In this document: positions 34,437 to 42,941 of the stretch, piece after piece | Layout of the letters: each line of letters begins with the position of its first letter | How positions within the stretch are numbered: position 1 is the first letter of the stretch | NCBI GenBank assembly: GCA_030345135.1 | Contig: CP128386.1 | Coordinates: 4,346,667-4,410,666 of the forward strand | DNA length: 64,000 nucleotides | Direction: 5' to 3' | Source of the DNA: Chitinophagaceae bacterium DXS | GTDB taxonomy: Bacteria; Bacteroidota; Bacteroidia; Chitinophagales; Chitinophagaceae | Notes under the pieces: model-generated | Seen by the model: the letters and a program-made list of their open reading frames with translations, nothing else | Told to the model about the DNA's origin: nothing | The model's database searches: none | Program-made: the position numbers and the translations under genes

Positions 34437-36305
34437 CTACCGGCCCATGTATACCATAAGTATTTGTACGTCAGTCGGACTAACTCCGCTGATCCTGCTT
34501 GCCTGGCCCAGGGTCTTTGGTTTTACTTTTTTAAATTTCTGGAGTGCTTCGTTGCTTAACGATGAAATTCCGTCATAATTAAATGAATCCGGAATTACAA
34601 GGTCTTCCATCTGTGACATTCTCTGCACGAGTTCCTGCTCCTTCTCGATGTAACGTTCGTACTTCACCTGGATTTCAGTCTGCTCAACTATCTCCGGGGT
34701 ATACTCTGCGAACAACGTTTTCAGCGTTTCGGAAGAATCGATCATATCCTTTAATGTCACGTCCGGACGGAGCAGAATCTTAGCTGCCTTTTGCTTCTCG
34801 GTAAGTGCAGCAGATTCTATGGTCTCCAAATAGCTGTTTATATCCGCCGGTTCTACTGAGGTTTCGGTAAGCAGCTTGCGCATGGTAACAACCCTATTCT
34901 TTTTATCAAGGGTCTTTTCCATTCTTTTCTGGCTTGCCAGTCCCATTCTGTAACTCATTTCAGTCAATCTCAAGTCAGCATTATCCTGCCTTAATAAGGT
35001 ACGATACTCTGCCCTGCTGGTAAACATCCTGTATGGTTCCTCCGTGCCTTTACTAATTAAATCATCGATCAGTACTCCTATATAAGCATCGCTTCTTTTC
35101 AGGATAAGTGGCTCAAGATCATTGATCTTTTGATGAGCATTGATGCCGGCAATAAGTCCCTGGCAGGCGGCTTCCTCATAACCGGTAGTTCCGTTTACCT
35201 GACCTGCAAAGAATAAGCTACTCAGAAGCTTTGTTTCCAGGGAGTATTTTAACTGCGTTGGTGGAAAATAGTCGTATTCAATGGCATATCCCGGTCTGAA
35301 GAATTTTACATTTTCAAAGCCAGGGATATGTTTTATAGCTGCATACTGAACTTCTTCAGGTAATGAAGTGGAGAATCCGTTCACATAAATCTCAATTGTA
35401 TTGAAACCTTCCGGTTCAACGAAGATCTGGTGCCTTTCCTTGTCAGCGAAACGGTTGATCTTGTCTTCAATGCTAGGGCAATATCTTGGCCCCACTCCTT
35501 CGATTCTACCAGTATACATCGGGCTTCTGTCGAAACCTGTTTTCAGAATATCGTGAACTGTCTGGTTTGTATAGGTAATATGACAACTTCTTTGCTGGGT
35601 AGCTGTGATCTTTGGAACATCCAGGTATGAGAAGCCTGTTATCTCTTCATCACCCAGTTGTTCATCCATTTTAGTGTAGTCAAGACTGCGTCCGTCAACC
35701 CTTGGAGGAGTTCCGGTTTTAAGTCTACTGCTTTCAAAGCCAAATTCAACCAGCTGCTCGGTAATTCCTGTAGCTGCTTTTTCTGCTACACGGCCACCAC
35801 CAAAACGTTTTTCACCAATATGAATAATGCCATTCAGGAATGTCCCGCTGGTTACAACCACTGCCCTGGCTTTAATTTCATGACCCAGACCCGTTACAAC
35901 TCCACAAACCTTGTCTCCTTTTATAACAAGACTCTTCACCATATCCTGGTAAAAGTCAACATTAGGCGTCTGTTCCAGCATTTCCCTCCATGTTTGGGCA
36001 AAGAGCATCCTGTCGTTTTGTGATCTGGGACTCCACATGGCAGGCCCCTTACTCCTATTCAACATCCTGAACTGGATCATTGAACGGTCGCTCACTATCC
36101 CACTATAACCTCCTAAGGCATCTATTTCCCTTACAATCTGTCCTTTAGCAATTCCGCCCATTGCAGGATTACAGCTCATTTGGCCGATAACCTGCAGATT
36201 CATCGTTATTAATAAGACCTTACTACCTAGATTGGCAGCGGCGGCAGCGGCTTCAGACCCTGCGTGACCGGCACCAACCACAATTACATCGTATTCTGGA
36301 AACAT
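34437..36305 (-). CDS. mnmG: tRNA uridine-5-carboxymethylaminomethyl(34) synthesis enzyme MnmG
   Basis: The 622-residue protein is full-length MnmG (GidA): the FAD motif VVGAGHAGSEAAAAAANLG at residues 9-27, GGIAKGQIVREIDALGG, the NGTTGYEEAACQGLIAGINA segment and the C-terminal SGVSPTDVQILMVYM. It works with MnmE to modify U34 of certain tRNAs. In many bacteria mnmG lies close to the replication origin. Here its upstream region carries two parS-like sites, and a third lies at the end of ybeY. MnmE is not in the window. Confidence 0.97.
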   Translation of the reverse strand: MFPEYDVIVVGAGHAGSEAAAAAANLGSKVLLITMNLQVIGQMSCNPAMGGIAKGQIVREIDALGGYSGIVSDRSMIQFRMLNRSKGPAMWSPRSQNDRMLFAQTWREMLEQTPNVDFYQDMVKSLVIKGDKVCGVVTGLGHEIKARAVVVTSGTFLNGIIHIGEKRFGGGRVAEKAATGITEQLVEFGFESSRLKTGTPPRVDGRSLDYTKMDEQLGDEEITGFSYLDVPKITATQQRSCHITYTNQTVHDILKTGFDRSPMYTGRIEGVGPRYCPSIEDKINRFADKERHQIFVEPEGFNTIEIYVNGFSTSLPEEVQYAAIKHIPGFENVKFFRPGYAIEYDYFPPTQLKYSLETKLLSSLFFAGQVNGTTGYEEAACQGLIAGINAHQKINDLEPLILKRSDAYIGVLIDDLISKGTEEPYRMFTSRAEYRTLLRQDNADLRLTEMSYRMGLASQKRMEKTLDKKNRVVTMRKLLTETSVEPADINSYLETIESAALTEKQKAAKILLRPDVTLKDMIDSSETLKTLFAEYTPEIVEQTEIQVKYERYIEKEQELVQRMSQMEDLVIPDSFNYDGISSLSNEALQKFKKVKPKTLGQASRISGVSPTDVQILMVYMGR

Positions 36306-36370
36306 CTGGCTTTATTTAGGGTGCAAAGATAGACTGAGATTTTGGTAAGAATTCTTAAAATGGATTAAGA

Positions 36371-36386
36371 TGTTTCACGTGGAACG
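36371..36386. promoter_or_regulatory. parS-like site 1
   Basis: TGTTTCACGTGGAACG matches the ParB target consensus TGTTTCACGTGAAACA at 14 of 16 positions. Confidence 0.75.
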
Positions 36387-36443
36387 GGGATTGGGGCCGG
36401 GATTGGTTGGATTTTAGGATTAACAGGATTCGAAGGCGTTTTA

Positions 36444-36459
36444 TGTTCCACGTGGAACG
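36444..36459. promoter_or_regulatory. parS-like site 2
   Basis: TGTTCCACGTGGAACG, with a perfect 14-bp palindrome GTTCCACGTGGAAC at 36445-36458; the left half is the same as a known Bacillus parS variant (TGTTCCACGTGAAACA). Confidence 0.8.
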
Positions 36460-36680
36460 AGAAAGGAAGGAACTAGGATTGAGATATGGTTTATTGATAG
36501 AAACACTGATTACAGATGCTAGATATATATCCGGAATATTGTGGCCATATTTTCTAAATCATAAATGAAAGCGAATTATGGAGAATGCTTTTGTTATGCC
36601 TGGGTTTGTTTAAATAAATTAAGGGCTAGAGGGTTAGGGTCTAATTGTTGTTTTATGATTAATGTTGGGGCTAGAAAAAA

Positions 36681-36698
36681 AAGTTCCACGTGGAACTT
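36681..36698. promoter_or_regulatory. parS-like site 3
   Basis: AAGTTCCACGTGGAACTT is a perfect 18-bp palindrome with the same core. It touches the last base of the ybeY stop codon. The rest of the 392-base gap (36306-36697) holds only AT-rich sequence and a GGGATTGG/AACAGGATT repeat fragment near 36387-36432. Confidence 0.8.
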
Positions 36699-37123
36699 TA
36701 TCTTGAATAGAGGTTTATGTAGTAGTCTTCTTTGGAACGCATTAGTTGGACTTCTTCCTTCTTTTTATCCTTGTAACCGCAAAGGTGGAGAGCGCCGTGG
36801 AAGATTACCCTGAGAGCTTCTTCGTTGAATGGTGTTTTAAGTTGTTTGGCATTGTCTTTAATCCTATCTACACTTATATAGACTTCCGCTACTATTTCGC
36901 TGGTTTCGCTAAGGTCGAAGGTGATGATATCCGTATAGTAATCATGCTGCAAATGTTCTTTGTTAATGGTTAACAGGAATTCATCCGAGCAAAAGACGTA
37001 GTTAATGGCCTCAAGTTTCCTCCTTTCTTTTTTAAAGATGGTTTCGACGAATTCTTTTACCCTGTTTTTGTCGCTGAGATTCAGCTTGGCGTCAGCGTAG
37101 TTAAAGGTTACTTTTTTTGACAT
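36698..37123 (-). CDS. ybeY: Endoribonuclease/rRNA maturation factor YbeY
   Basis: ATG 37123 gives 141 residues; the frame continues 16 codons upstream but homology starts at MSKKVTFNYADAKL. The metal-binding motif reads HGALHLCGYKD: the first two His of the canonical HGxLHLxGYDH are kept, while the DH pair is replaced by KD, as in other Bacteroidota YbeY. The enzyme processes the 3' end of 16S rRNA and takes part in ribosome quality control. It is divergent from feoA (77-base gap). Confidence 0.94.
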   Translation of the reverse strand: MSKKVTFNYADAKLNLSDKNRVKEFVETIFKKERRKLEAINYVFCSDEFLLTINKEHLQHDYYTDIITFDLSETSEIVAEVYISVDRIKDNAKQLKTPFNEEALRVIFHGALHLCGYKDKKKEEVQLMRSKEDYYINLYSR

Positions 37124-37200
37124 TTTTTGTGATTTCGCTTCCAAAATTCGTAACAAAATACTGTAATACAAGTCTACATTTGCTTATTAATATTTCAGAG

Positions 37201-37428
37201 ATGAAGAAGTTGTCTAATATTCCCATTGGAAAGAGTGCAGTGATAAAAGCGTTTGAAAAAGATGATATTTTTATTAAGCTGATGGAAATGGGTTGTGTAC
37301 CGGGCGAAATAATCAAGGTTGAACAAAAGGCGCCATTGGGAGATCCTATTTCTATAACAGTGGCTGGATATAACCTGAGTCTGCGCATTAACGAAGCTGA
37401 TCAGATACTTGTAGAAGAAATCAATTAA
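37201..37428 (+). CDS. feoA: FeoA family protein
   Basis: From ATG 37201 the protein is 75 residues, one FeoA SH3-like domain: LSNIPIGKSAVIKAF, LMEMGCVPGEIIKVEQKAPLGDPISITVAGYNLSLRINEADQILVE. FeoA supports ferrous iron uptake by FeoB, but no feoB is adjacent; nadD follows after 18 bases instead. The in-frame sequence upstream to 37117 overlaps the ybeY start region and is not conserved. A stand-alone feoA in this position may be a cytoplasmic regulator or partner encoded away from feoB. Confidence 0.9.
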   Translation: MKKLSNIPIGKSAVIKAFEKDDIFIKLMEMGCVPGEIIKVEQKAPLGDPISITVAGYNLSLRINEADQILVEEIN

Positions 37429-37446
37429 AGCCAAACCCCTCCTTAC

Positions 37447-38016
37447 ATGCATATCGGATTGTATTTTGGTTCATTTAATCCTATTCATATTGGTCACCTG
37501 ATTATCGCCGAATTCGTTGCAAACAATACTGATGTTCAACAGGTTTGGTTTGTAGTCTCTCCACACAATCCCCTGAAGTCTGAAGCCAGCCTTTTAAATG
37601 AGTACAATCGCCTCCACCTGGTAAACATAGCTATAGAAGATAATTCCAAACTGAAGGCCACTGACGTGGAATTCAAACTGGCGCGACCTTCCTATACAAT
37701 TGATACACTTACCTATCTGCAGGAAAAGTATCCTGCCAACCAATTCAGTATCATCCTGGGTTCGGATAGCTATCAAAATCTTCCAAAATGGAAGAACGTA
37801 GATATCCTTAAAAGAGATTATGCCTTCATCGTGTACCAACGCCCGGGGTACCTGGTTCAACCTGAGCCGGAAGTAAAAGCGACTGTTCTTGATGCCCCCC
37901 TATTGGAAATCTCTGCTACTCAAATAAGGAAATTTATAAAGAACAACACCTCAACGCGTTATATCCTACCGGAGAAGGTGCGGATGGAAATTGAGGCGAA
38001 TAGATATTACAAGTAG
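37447..38016 (+). CDS. nadD: Nicotinate (nicotinamide) nucleotide adenylyltransferase NadD
   Basis: The 189-residue protein has the nucleotidyltransferase motif GSFNPIHIGH at residues 8-17 and the second signature ISATQIRKFIKNN near the C-terminus, plus FSIILGSDSYQNLPKWK. It adenylates nicotinate mononucleotide in NAD synthesis and complements nadA (13 kb upstream). It starts 18 bases after feoA and is probably co-transcribed. A tandem repeat follows it directly. Confidence 0.96.
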   Translation: MHIGLYFGSFNPIHIGHLIIAEFVANNTDVQQVWFVVSPHNPLKSEASLLNEYNRLHLVNIAIEDNSKLKATDVEFKLARPSYTIDTLTYLQEKYPANQFSIILGSDSYQNLPKWKNVDILKRDYAFIVYQRPGYLVQPEPEVKATVLDAPLLEISATQIRKFIKNNTSTRYILPEKVRMEIEANRYYK

Positions 38017-38020
38017 AGCG

Positions 38021-38208
38021 CAAAGCCTAAAACTTATCGAAGCGAGGTTTTTTAACCACAGAGTGAAAGGAGTTTTGGCACAGGGATGCACGGGGTTTTA
38101 GCCACTGAGGCCTAAAGCTCAAAGCTTAAAACTTATTGAAGCGAGGTTTTTTAACCACAGAGTGAAAGGAGTTTTGGCACAGGGATGCACGGGGTTTTAG
38201 CCACTGAG
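38021..38208. repeat. Tandem duplication, two 89-bp copies at 99-bp spacing
   Basis: 38021-38109 and 38120-38208 differ at two bases only. Each contains GAAGCGAGGTTTTTTAACCA, CACAGAGTGAAAGGAGTTTT and GGCACAGGGATGCACGGGG blocks. The unit links the AAAGCCTAAA family to the CACAGAG family. The rest of the 386-base gap to the chrA-like gene has an ACTCTGTGGTAAAAAGCTTC fragment of the same kind and nothing else recognised. Confidence 0.92.
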
Positions 38209-38402
38209 ATACTGAAGCAATAAGTTTATTGGGTAGGATAAATGTCCCGTTTATTTATGATCTTATAATCGTCAGTAGATTCCTCCCGGCGATTTCTGGT
38301 AATCTGTGAAAACAACTCCGTTCACTCTGTGGTAAAAAGCTTCTTTGGGCTTTCGTAAAGATAATTTGCTGTGTTTCGTTCCTGTCGTTGTGTCTCCATG
38401 GT

Positions 38403-39569
38403 TTATATCAACCAACCCAGTAACAGACAAAGCGCCGGGATAAACGGTGTTCTGATCTTAGAAGAAGATAATAGGAAGAAGGTCGAGAAGATGATCACAA
38501 CGTTCATAAAGTGAACAGTAGATCCGTCCGTGATATCGATAGAAATATCTTTCATCAGATAAAAGCATGCTCCGGTCATAATTCCCACAACGGCAGCATT
38601 AACTCCTTCCAGGGAACGGAATATTACCGCATATTTTTTCAGGTTGTGCCATACAGGAAAAAAGAAAAGAACCATCAATGCACTTGGTAAAAAGATCGCG
38701 ATGGCTCCGATTATACAACCGGTGATCTGCATTCCGGGACCTTTATCTTTTAATACCATTCCGCCGACAAATGAGCTAATAGAAAATACGGGACCTGGAA
38801 TTGCTCTCACCAAACCGGAACCCGTAAGAAATTCTTCTTTGTTCATTCTCAGGGCATTTGGATTTTTCTCTTCTACCCTTTTGGTTTCCGGCCTGGTTAC
38901 ATACTGTTCATACATCAGCGGCATTAATACATCGCCACCACCAAACACCAGGCTTCCAAAACGGTAAAAGTTTTCAAATAAATTGTATGGAGCCCTGTTC
39001 TTCCATTCCTGTTTACGGGCAGTTTCACTTAGAAAACCCGCAAGCATAAAAATGGAAAGAAATATGATCAGGTTGCCGTAATTGACTTTTTTAGGCGGTA
39101 TACCCTTTTGAGGAATTCTTTTATCACTAAAATTCGTAGCTATGCCGGCGGCCACCAACACACAAGGAAATACCCACGGCGTTTTGAATAACAGGAAGGT
39201 CAACACAGTGACCGTCGCCATAATTATCCGCGTTATCGTATTATTCACGCTTACTTTAAACAACCGGAAAGCCGAGAATGCTATGAAGCCTACAGCCATT
39301 GGATGTATAAACTTGAATATCCCCGGATCTATAGAATGATCACTGAAATAGTCGAGCAAAAAAGATAACCCGCCCATTAACGTACACGCCGGAAGTATCC
39401 ATATTAAAAGCGTCAAAACAGCAAGCGGAAGTCCACCCCTTTTATACCCGATAAGCGTAAGTGTTTGTGTTGAAGATGCCCCCGGAAGCATTTGACAGAA
39501 AGCATTGAATTCAAGCAGCTCTTTTTCTGAAATGTCTTTCCGCTGGTGGACAAATGTTTTGAACATCAT
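38403..39569 (-). CDS. chrA: Chromate transporter ChrA-like, N-terminal start unclear
   Basis: Read from the first ATG the protein is 388 residues with ~11 transmembrane helices and the two-domain ChrA pattern; [26 protein letters not shown] and its second-half counterpart [16 protein letters not shown] ... [20 protein letters not shown] are diagnostic. The same frame continues upstream to the stop at 39672-39674 and encodes [20 protein letters not shown], the conserved first ChrA segment, directly joined to MMFKTFV. That extension contains no ATG, GTG or TTG. The gene either uses a rare start codon (ATT/ATA) or has lost its start. ChrA exports chromate with proton exchange. Confidence 0.82.
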   Translation of the reverse strand: MMFKTFVHQRKDISEKELLEFNAFCQMLPGASSTQTLTLIGYKRGGLPLAVLTLLIWILPACTLMGGLSFLLDYFSDHSIDPGIFKFIHPMAVGFIAFSAFRLFKVSVNNTITRIIMATVTVLTFLLFKTPWVFPCVLVAAGIATNFSDKRIPQKGIPPKKVNYGNLIIFLSIFMLAGFLSETARKQEWKNRAPYNLFENFYRFGSLVFGGGDVLMPLMYEQYVTRPETKRVEEKNPNALRMNKEEFLTGSGLVRAIPGPVFSISSFVGGMVLKDKGPGMQITGCIIGAIAIFLPSALMVLFFFPVWHNLKKYAVIFRSLEGVNAAVVGIMTGACFYLMKDISIDITDGSTVHFMNVVIIFSTFFLLSSSKIRTPFIPALCLLLGWLI

Positions 39570-39925
39570 CCCAAGGTGGCCCTGCGGGCCGCCAAATGCT
39601 GTTATGCTATGAAAAAAAACAGCTTTGAGAAATGATATGTGACGAAATAAATAAATAATAATGAAGAAAAATTAGGCAAACTTATAGATGTTTAAACTTT
39701 ATTCTGCATAAACCCATTATTCTCAATCGCATAAAGGTAAAACTTCTGACATTAAAAAAATATGATAAAACCAATGAAAAATTAAGGATATACCATCTGG
39801 TAGTATTTATCTATTTGTTATTTTAGCAGCAGAAATTCACGCAAAAGACTTTCTTCGTATTTAAAGTTTGTAATAATCGTTTACTTCCGTACTGAAACCT
39901 TTACTACATTTGATTTTTAGTTTTT
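39570..39925. other. Gap between chrA-like and DUF4290 genes
   Basis: The first ~75 bases encode the N-terminal extension of the chrA-like frame described above. The rest is AT-rich with no recognisable gene; TACATTTG at 39905-39912 fits a -7 promoter box 14 bases before the DUF4290 start. Confidence 0.5.
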
Positions 39926-40678
39926 ATGGAATATAATACAACAAGAAATTATCTTGTGATGAGAGAGTATGGCAGGCATATTCAAAAAATGGTTGAATAC
40001 CTGTTGACAATTGAAGATCGCGAGACTCGCCAGAAACAGGCACAGGTAGTTATTGAACTCATGGGCTTTTTAAACCCACACTTGAAAAACGTAGAAGATT
40101 TCCGTCATAAATTGTGGGACCATCTTTTTTATGTCAGCAATTTCCAGCTGGATGTTGATAGCCCCTATCCCATTCCTCAAAAGGAAACCTACAAGGCTAA
40201 GCCTGAACCGATTCCATATCCGAAGCGTTATCCCAAGTTTTCTCACCTTGGTAAAAACCTGGAGCTGGTTATTAACAAGGCGCTTAGTGAGGATAACCCG
40301 GAAAAGAAAAATGGGTTTGCTCATTCTATCGCTTATTACATGAAGCTGGCTTACAGCAACTGGCACAAAGAGCTGGTTCATGATGATGGCATCAGAAGTG
40401 AGTTAAACAGCATAACAGGCGGACAGCTTGAGTTTAGCAACACACCATATATTAAACACCGCAATCAGAATTTTGAACGTGATGATTATGGACGTGGTGG
40501 TGGACGTGATAACCGCAGACAGAATTTTTCTAACCGCAATAACAGAAACAGCGGTGGTGGACGTGATAGCCGTAATGGTAGCGGCGGACGCGATAACCGT
40601 AATGGTAATAACCGCGACAACAGAGGCGGCAACAACGGTAACCGCAACCAGGGCGGTTTCAAAAAGCGCTTTAAATAA
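39926..40678 (+). CDS. DUF4290 protein with Arg/Gly/Asn-rich tail
   Basis: The 250-residue protein has an N-terminal DUF4290 domain (~residues 1-170: YNTTRNYLVMREYGRHIQKMVEYLL, MGFLNPHLKNVEDFRHKLWDHLF, YMKLAYSNWHKELVHDDGI). From ~190 on it is a low-complexity tail of GRDNR, NRNNR, GGGRD and GGN repeats ending in KKRFK, similar to RGG-type RNA-binding tails. DUF4290 is Bacteroidota-specific and lies upstream of murA in many genomes, suggesting a cell-envelope or RNA-related role. A strong terminator separates it from murA here. Confidence 0.88.
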   Translation: MEYNTTRNYLVMREYGRHIQKMVEYLLTIEDRETRQKQAQVVIELMGFLNPHLKNVEDFRHKLWDHLFYVSNFQLDVDSPYPIPQKETYKAKPEPIPYPKRYPKFSHLGKNLELVINKALSEDNPEKKNGFAHSIAYYMKLAYSNWHKELVHDDGIRSELNSITGGQLEFSNTPYIKHRNQNFERDDYGRGGGRDNRRQNFSNRNNRNSGGGRDSRNGSGGRDNRNGNNRDNRGGNNGNRNQGGFKKRFK

Positions 40679-40720
40679 AGTAAAACTGCAGGTTGCGGCA
40701 CAGCTTCCTGTATATAAAAT

Positions 40721-40765
40721 AAATAAGGCTGAAGTGTTGAAATCTTCAGCCTTATTTTATTTTTG
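40721..40765 (+). terminator. Rho-independent terminator of the DUF4290 gene
   Basis: AAATAAGGCTGAAG 40721-40734 pairs with CTTCAGCCTTATTT 40744-40757, followed by a T-rich tract. Confidence 0.88.
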
Positions 40766-40868
40766 ACCATTCAAAACCCAACTGTTTATGCTGCAGCCGA
40801 ATGCCCTTCAACAACAGTTGTGTAATTGCTTTTTCCGATTGATTTTAAGAAACGAATAAATAAATTTT

Positions 40869-42176
40869 ATGGCTTCTTTTGAAGTAAGAGGTGGCAACAA
40901 ATTACAAGGCGAGATTATACCACAAGGTGCAAAAAATGAAGCACTGCAGATTATTTCCGCTGTGCTGTTAACACCTGAGAAAGTTACGATCAACAATATA
41001 CCTGATATACTGGATGTAAATCTATTGATAGAATTGTTGATGGATCTGGGTGTTAAGGTAGAAAGGCCGCAGAGAGATATTTGTACTTTTCAGGCAGATG
41101 AAGTTGATATTGATTTTTTAGGATCTGAAGCGTTTCGCAAAAAGAGTGGCAAGCTTCGTGGAAGTGTAATGGTAGCAGGCCCTATGCTATCCCGCTTTAA
41201 AAAAGCATATATACCAAAGCCAGGGGGAGATAAGATCGGCCGCAGAAGACTTGATACACATATCATAGGTTTTGAAAAGCTAGGGGCACGTTTTGAATAC
41301 AATGAAGACCTGCATTATTTTCAGCTTGTGGCACCTGATCTGAAAGGTACTTACATGTTGTTGGATGAACCTTCTGTAACAGGTACAGCAAACATTGTAA
41401 TGGCTGCGGTAATGGCGAAAGGAACAACAACTATTTATAATGCTGCATGTGAGCCTTATCTGCAACAACTATGTAAGATGTTGAACAGAATGGGTGCAAA
41501 GATCTCCGGTGTTGGTAGCAACCTGCTTATAATTGAAGGCGTTGATTATCTCGGAGGAACAACACACACGATGCTGCCTGATATGATTGAGATAGGAAGT
41601 TTTATTGGTCTTGCAGCAATGACACGAAGTGAGATCACCATTAAGAATGCCGGCATTGAACATCTGGGTATTATACCTGAAAAGTTTCAGCAGCTTGGCA
41701 TACAAATGGAATTTCGCGGAGATGATATATATATACCATCACAGGAAAAATATGAAATAAGTACTTATCTCGATGGTGGTATACTTACTATATCTGATCA
41801 CCCGTGGCCAGGGTTTACACCAGACTTGCTAAGCATAGTGCTGGTAGTAGCAACACAGGCTATCGGCAGCGTATTGATCCATCAAAAAATGTTTGAAAGC
41901 CGTCTGTTCTTTGTTGACAAATTAATTGATATGGGGGCACAGATCATTCTCTGTGATCCGCACAGGGCAACGGTTATAGGACTTGGAAGAAGAAATAATC
42001 TTCGTGGTATTACAATGAGTAGTCCTGATATCCGTGCGGGACAAGCGTTGTTGATTGCTGCATTAAGTGCAGAAGGGAAGAGCACTATCCAAAACATTGA
42101 GCAGATAGACAGAGGCTACCAGAATATTGATGCAAGATTGAGAAATCTGGGAGCAGATATAAGGAGAATTGATTAA
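40869..42176 (+). CDS. murA: UDP-N-acetylglucosamine 1-carboxyvinyltransferase MurA, Asp variant
   Basis: The 435-residue protein is a complete MurA with the inside-out alpha/beta barrel: IPQGAKNEALQIISAVLL (Lys22/Asn23), GSVMVAGPMLSRFKKAYIPKPGGDKIGRRRLDTHI, SVTGTANIVMAAV, and the catalytic-loop end DIRAGQALLIAALSAEGKS. The residue equivalent to E. coli Cys115, the target of fosfomycin, is Asp121 in PKPGGDKIG, a change known to give natural resistance. It makes the first committed peptidoglycan precursor. Downstream of the DUF4290 gene, as in related genomes. Confidence 0.96.
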   Translation: MASFEVRGGNKLQGEIIPQGAKNEALQIISAVLLTPEKVTINNIPDILDVNLLIELLMDLGVKVERPQRDICTFQADEVDIDFLGSEAFRKKSGKLRGSVMVAGPMLSRFKKAYIPKPGGDKIGRRRLDTHIIGFEKLGARFEYNEDLHYFQLVAPDLKGTYMLLDEPSVTGTANIVMAAVMAKGTTTIYNAACEPYLQQLCKMLNRMGAKISGVGSNLLIIEGVDYLGGTTHTMLPDMIEIGSFIGLAAMTRSEITIKNAGIEHLGIIPEKFQQLGIQMEFRGDDIYIPSQEKYEISTYLDGGILTISDHPWPGFTPDLLSIVLVVATQAIGSVLIHQKMFESRLFFVDKLIDMGAQIILCDPHRATVIGLGRRNNLRGITMSSPDIRAGQALLIAALSAEGKSTIQNIEQIDRGYQNIDARLRNLGADIRRID

Positions 42177-42236
42177 TGTACGATGTACCTGAGATTTTTG
42201 ACTTTTTAATTTTGAATTTTGACTTTAATTAAGCGC

Positions 42237-42821
42237 ATGAATAATTTTGAAACACTACAACGTATTATTTTAAACAGGCGGAGCAACAAGCCTGTGTTGA
42301 TGAATGGTAAGAAGATTGACGACAGTCTTGTACAGCAGCTATTGGAATTGGCTGACTGGGCTCCTACTCACGGACACACAGAACCATGGCGCTTTATTGT
42401 ATTCAGTGATGATGCAGTTACAGGCTTTTGTAAAACACATGCTGATCTATACAAGAGCATCACTCCCGAAGAAAAATTCAACACAGCTACTTTCGAAAAG
42501 TTGCTTCATATGGGTGATAAGGTTTCACACGCAGTAATTGTTTATTGCAAACGTGGTGATAATCCTAAGATCCCCGTACTTGAAGAGATTGCAGCAACAT
42601 CTGCAGCTATTGAAAACATTTTGCTTGGAGCCGAAGCTTTGGATATAGCTGTACTTTGGAGCACGGGCGGCCTGGTACACAACTCTGCATTAAAGCGACA
42701 TTTTAACCTTCGTGAAGAAGATACCATGATGGCCCTGTTGTACCTGGGTTATGTTGATGAAACTGTAAAAGAAGGAAAAAGAATCGTTCCGCTGGAAGAA
42801 AAAATAGTGTGGAACAAATAA
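42237..42821 (+). CDS. Nitroreductase family protein
   Basis: From ATG 42237 the protein is 194 residues and follows the nitroreductase fold: RRSNKPVLM with the FMN phosphate-binding Arg/Ser, the WAPTHGHTEPWRFIVF segment, and late GLVHNSALKRHF ... LLYLGYVDE. Resembles the YdjA/TauE-type small flavin reductases more than NfsB. It binds FMN and reduces nitro or quinone compounds with NAD(P)H; the physiological substrate is unknown. Codons from 42219 add six residues and could also serve as start. Confidence 0.9.
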   Translation: MNNFETLQRIILNRRSNKPVLMNGKKIDDSLVQQLLELADWAPTHGHTEPWRFIVFSDDAVTGFCKTHADLYKSITPEEKFNTATFEKLLHMGDKVSHAVIVYCKRGDNPKIPVLEEIAATSAAIENILLGAEALDIAVLWSTGGLVHNSALKRHFNLREEDTMMALLYLGYVDETVKEGKRIVPLEEKIVWNK

Positions 42822-42841
42822 CAAACACATTTTAAATGAAA

Positions 42842-42874
42842 GGCCTTGAAACATTGTTCAAGGCCATTTTATTT
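42842..42874 (+). terminator. Rho-independent terminator of the nitroreductase gene
   Basis: GGCCTTGAA 42842-42850 pairs with TTCAAGGCC 42857-42865, followed by ATTTTATTT. Confidence 0.88.
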
Positions 42875-42901
42875 CGATGTATCGCGACATTTGATGTTTA
42901 T

Positions 42902-42939
42902 AAATAAAAAAACCTTGAAGAATTAGTTCTCAAGGTTTT
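42902..42939 (-). terminator. Terminator of the tRNA-Gln gene
   Basis: On the minus strand AAAACCTTGA (42939-42930) pairs with TCAAGGTTTT (42918-42909) and continues into a T-rich tract (TTTTATTTA), three bases past the tRNA 3' end. Confidence 0.85.
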
Positions 42940-42941
42940 GT

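Noticed and set aside
36565-36813. 82-codon frame across parS site 3
   Set aside because: It overlaps ybeY on the opposite strand and has no domain or conserved pattern.
40428-40766. 112-codon frame inside the DUF4290 tail
   Set aside because: It is a frame-shifted reading of the Arg/Gly/Asn repeats of the real gene and continues into its terminator.
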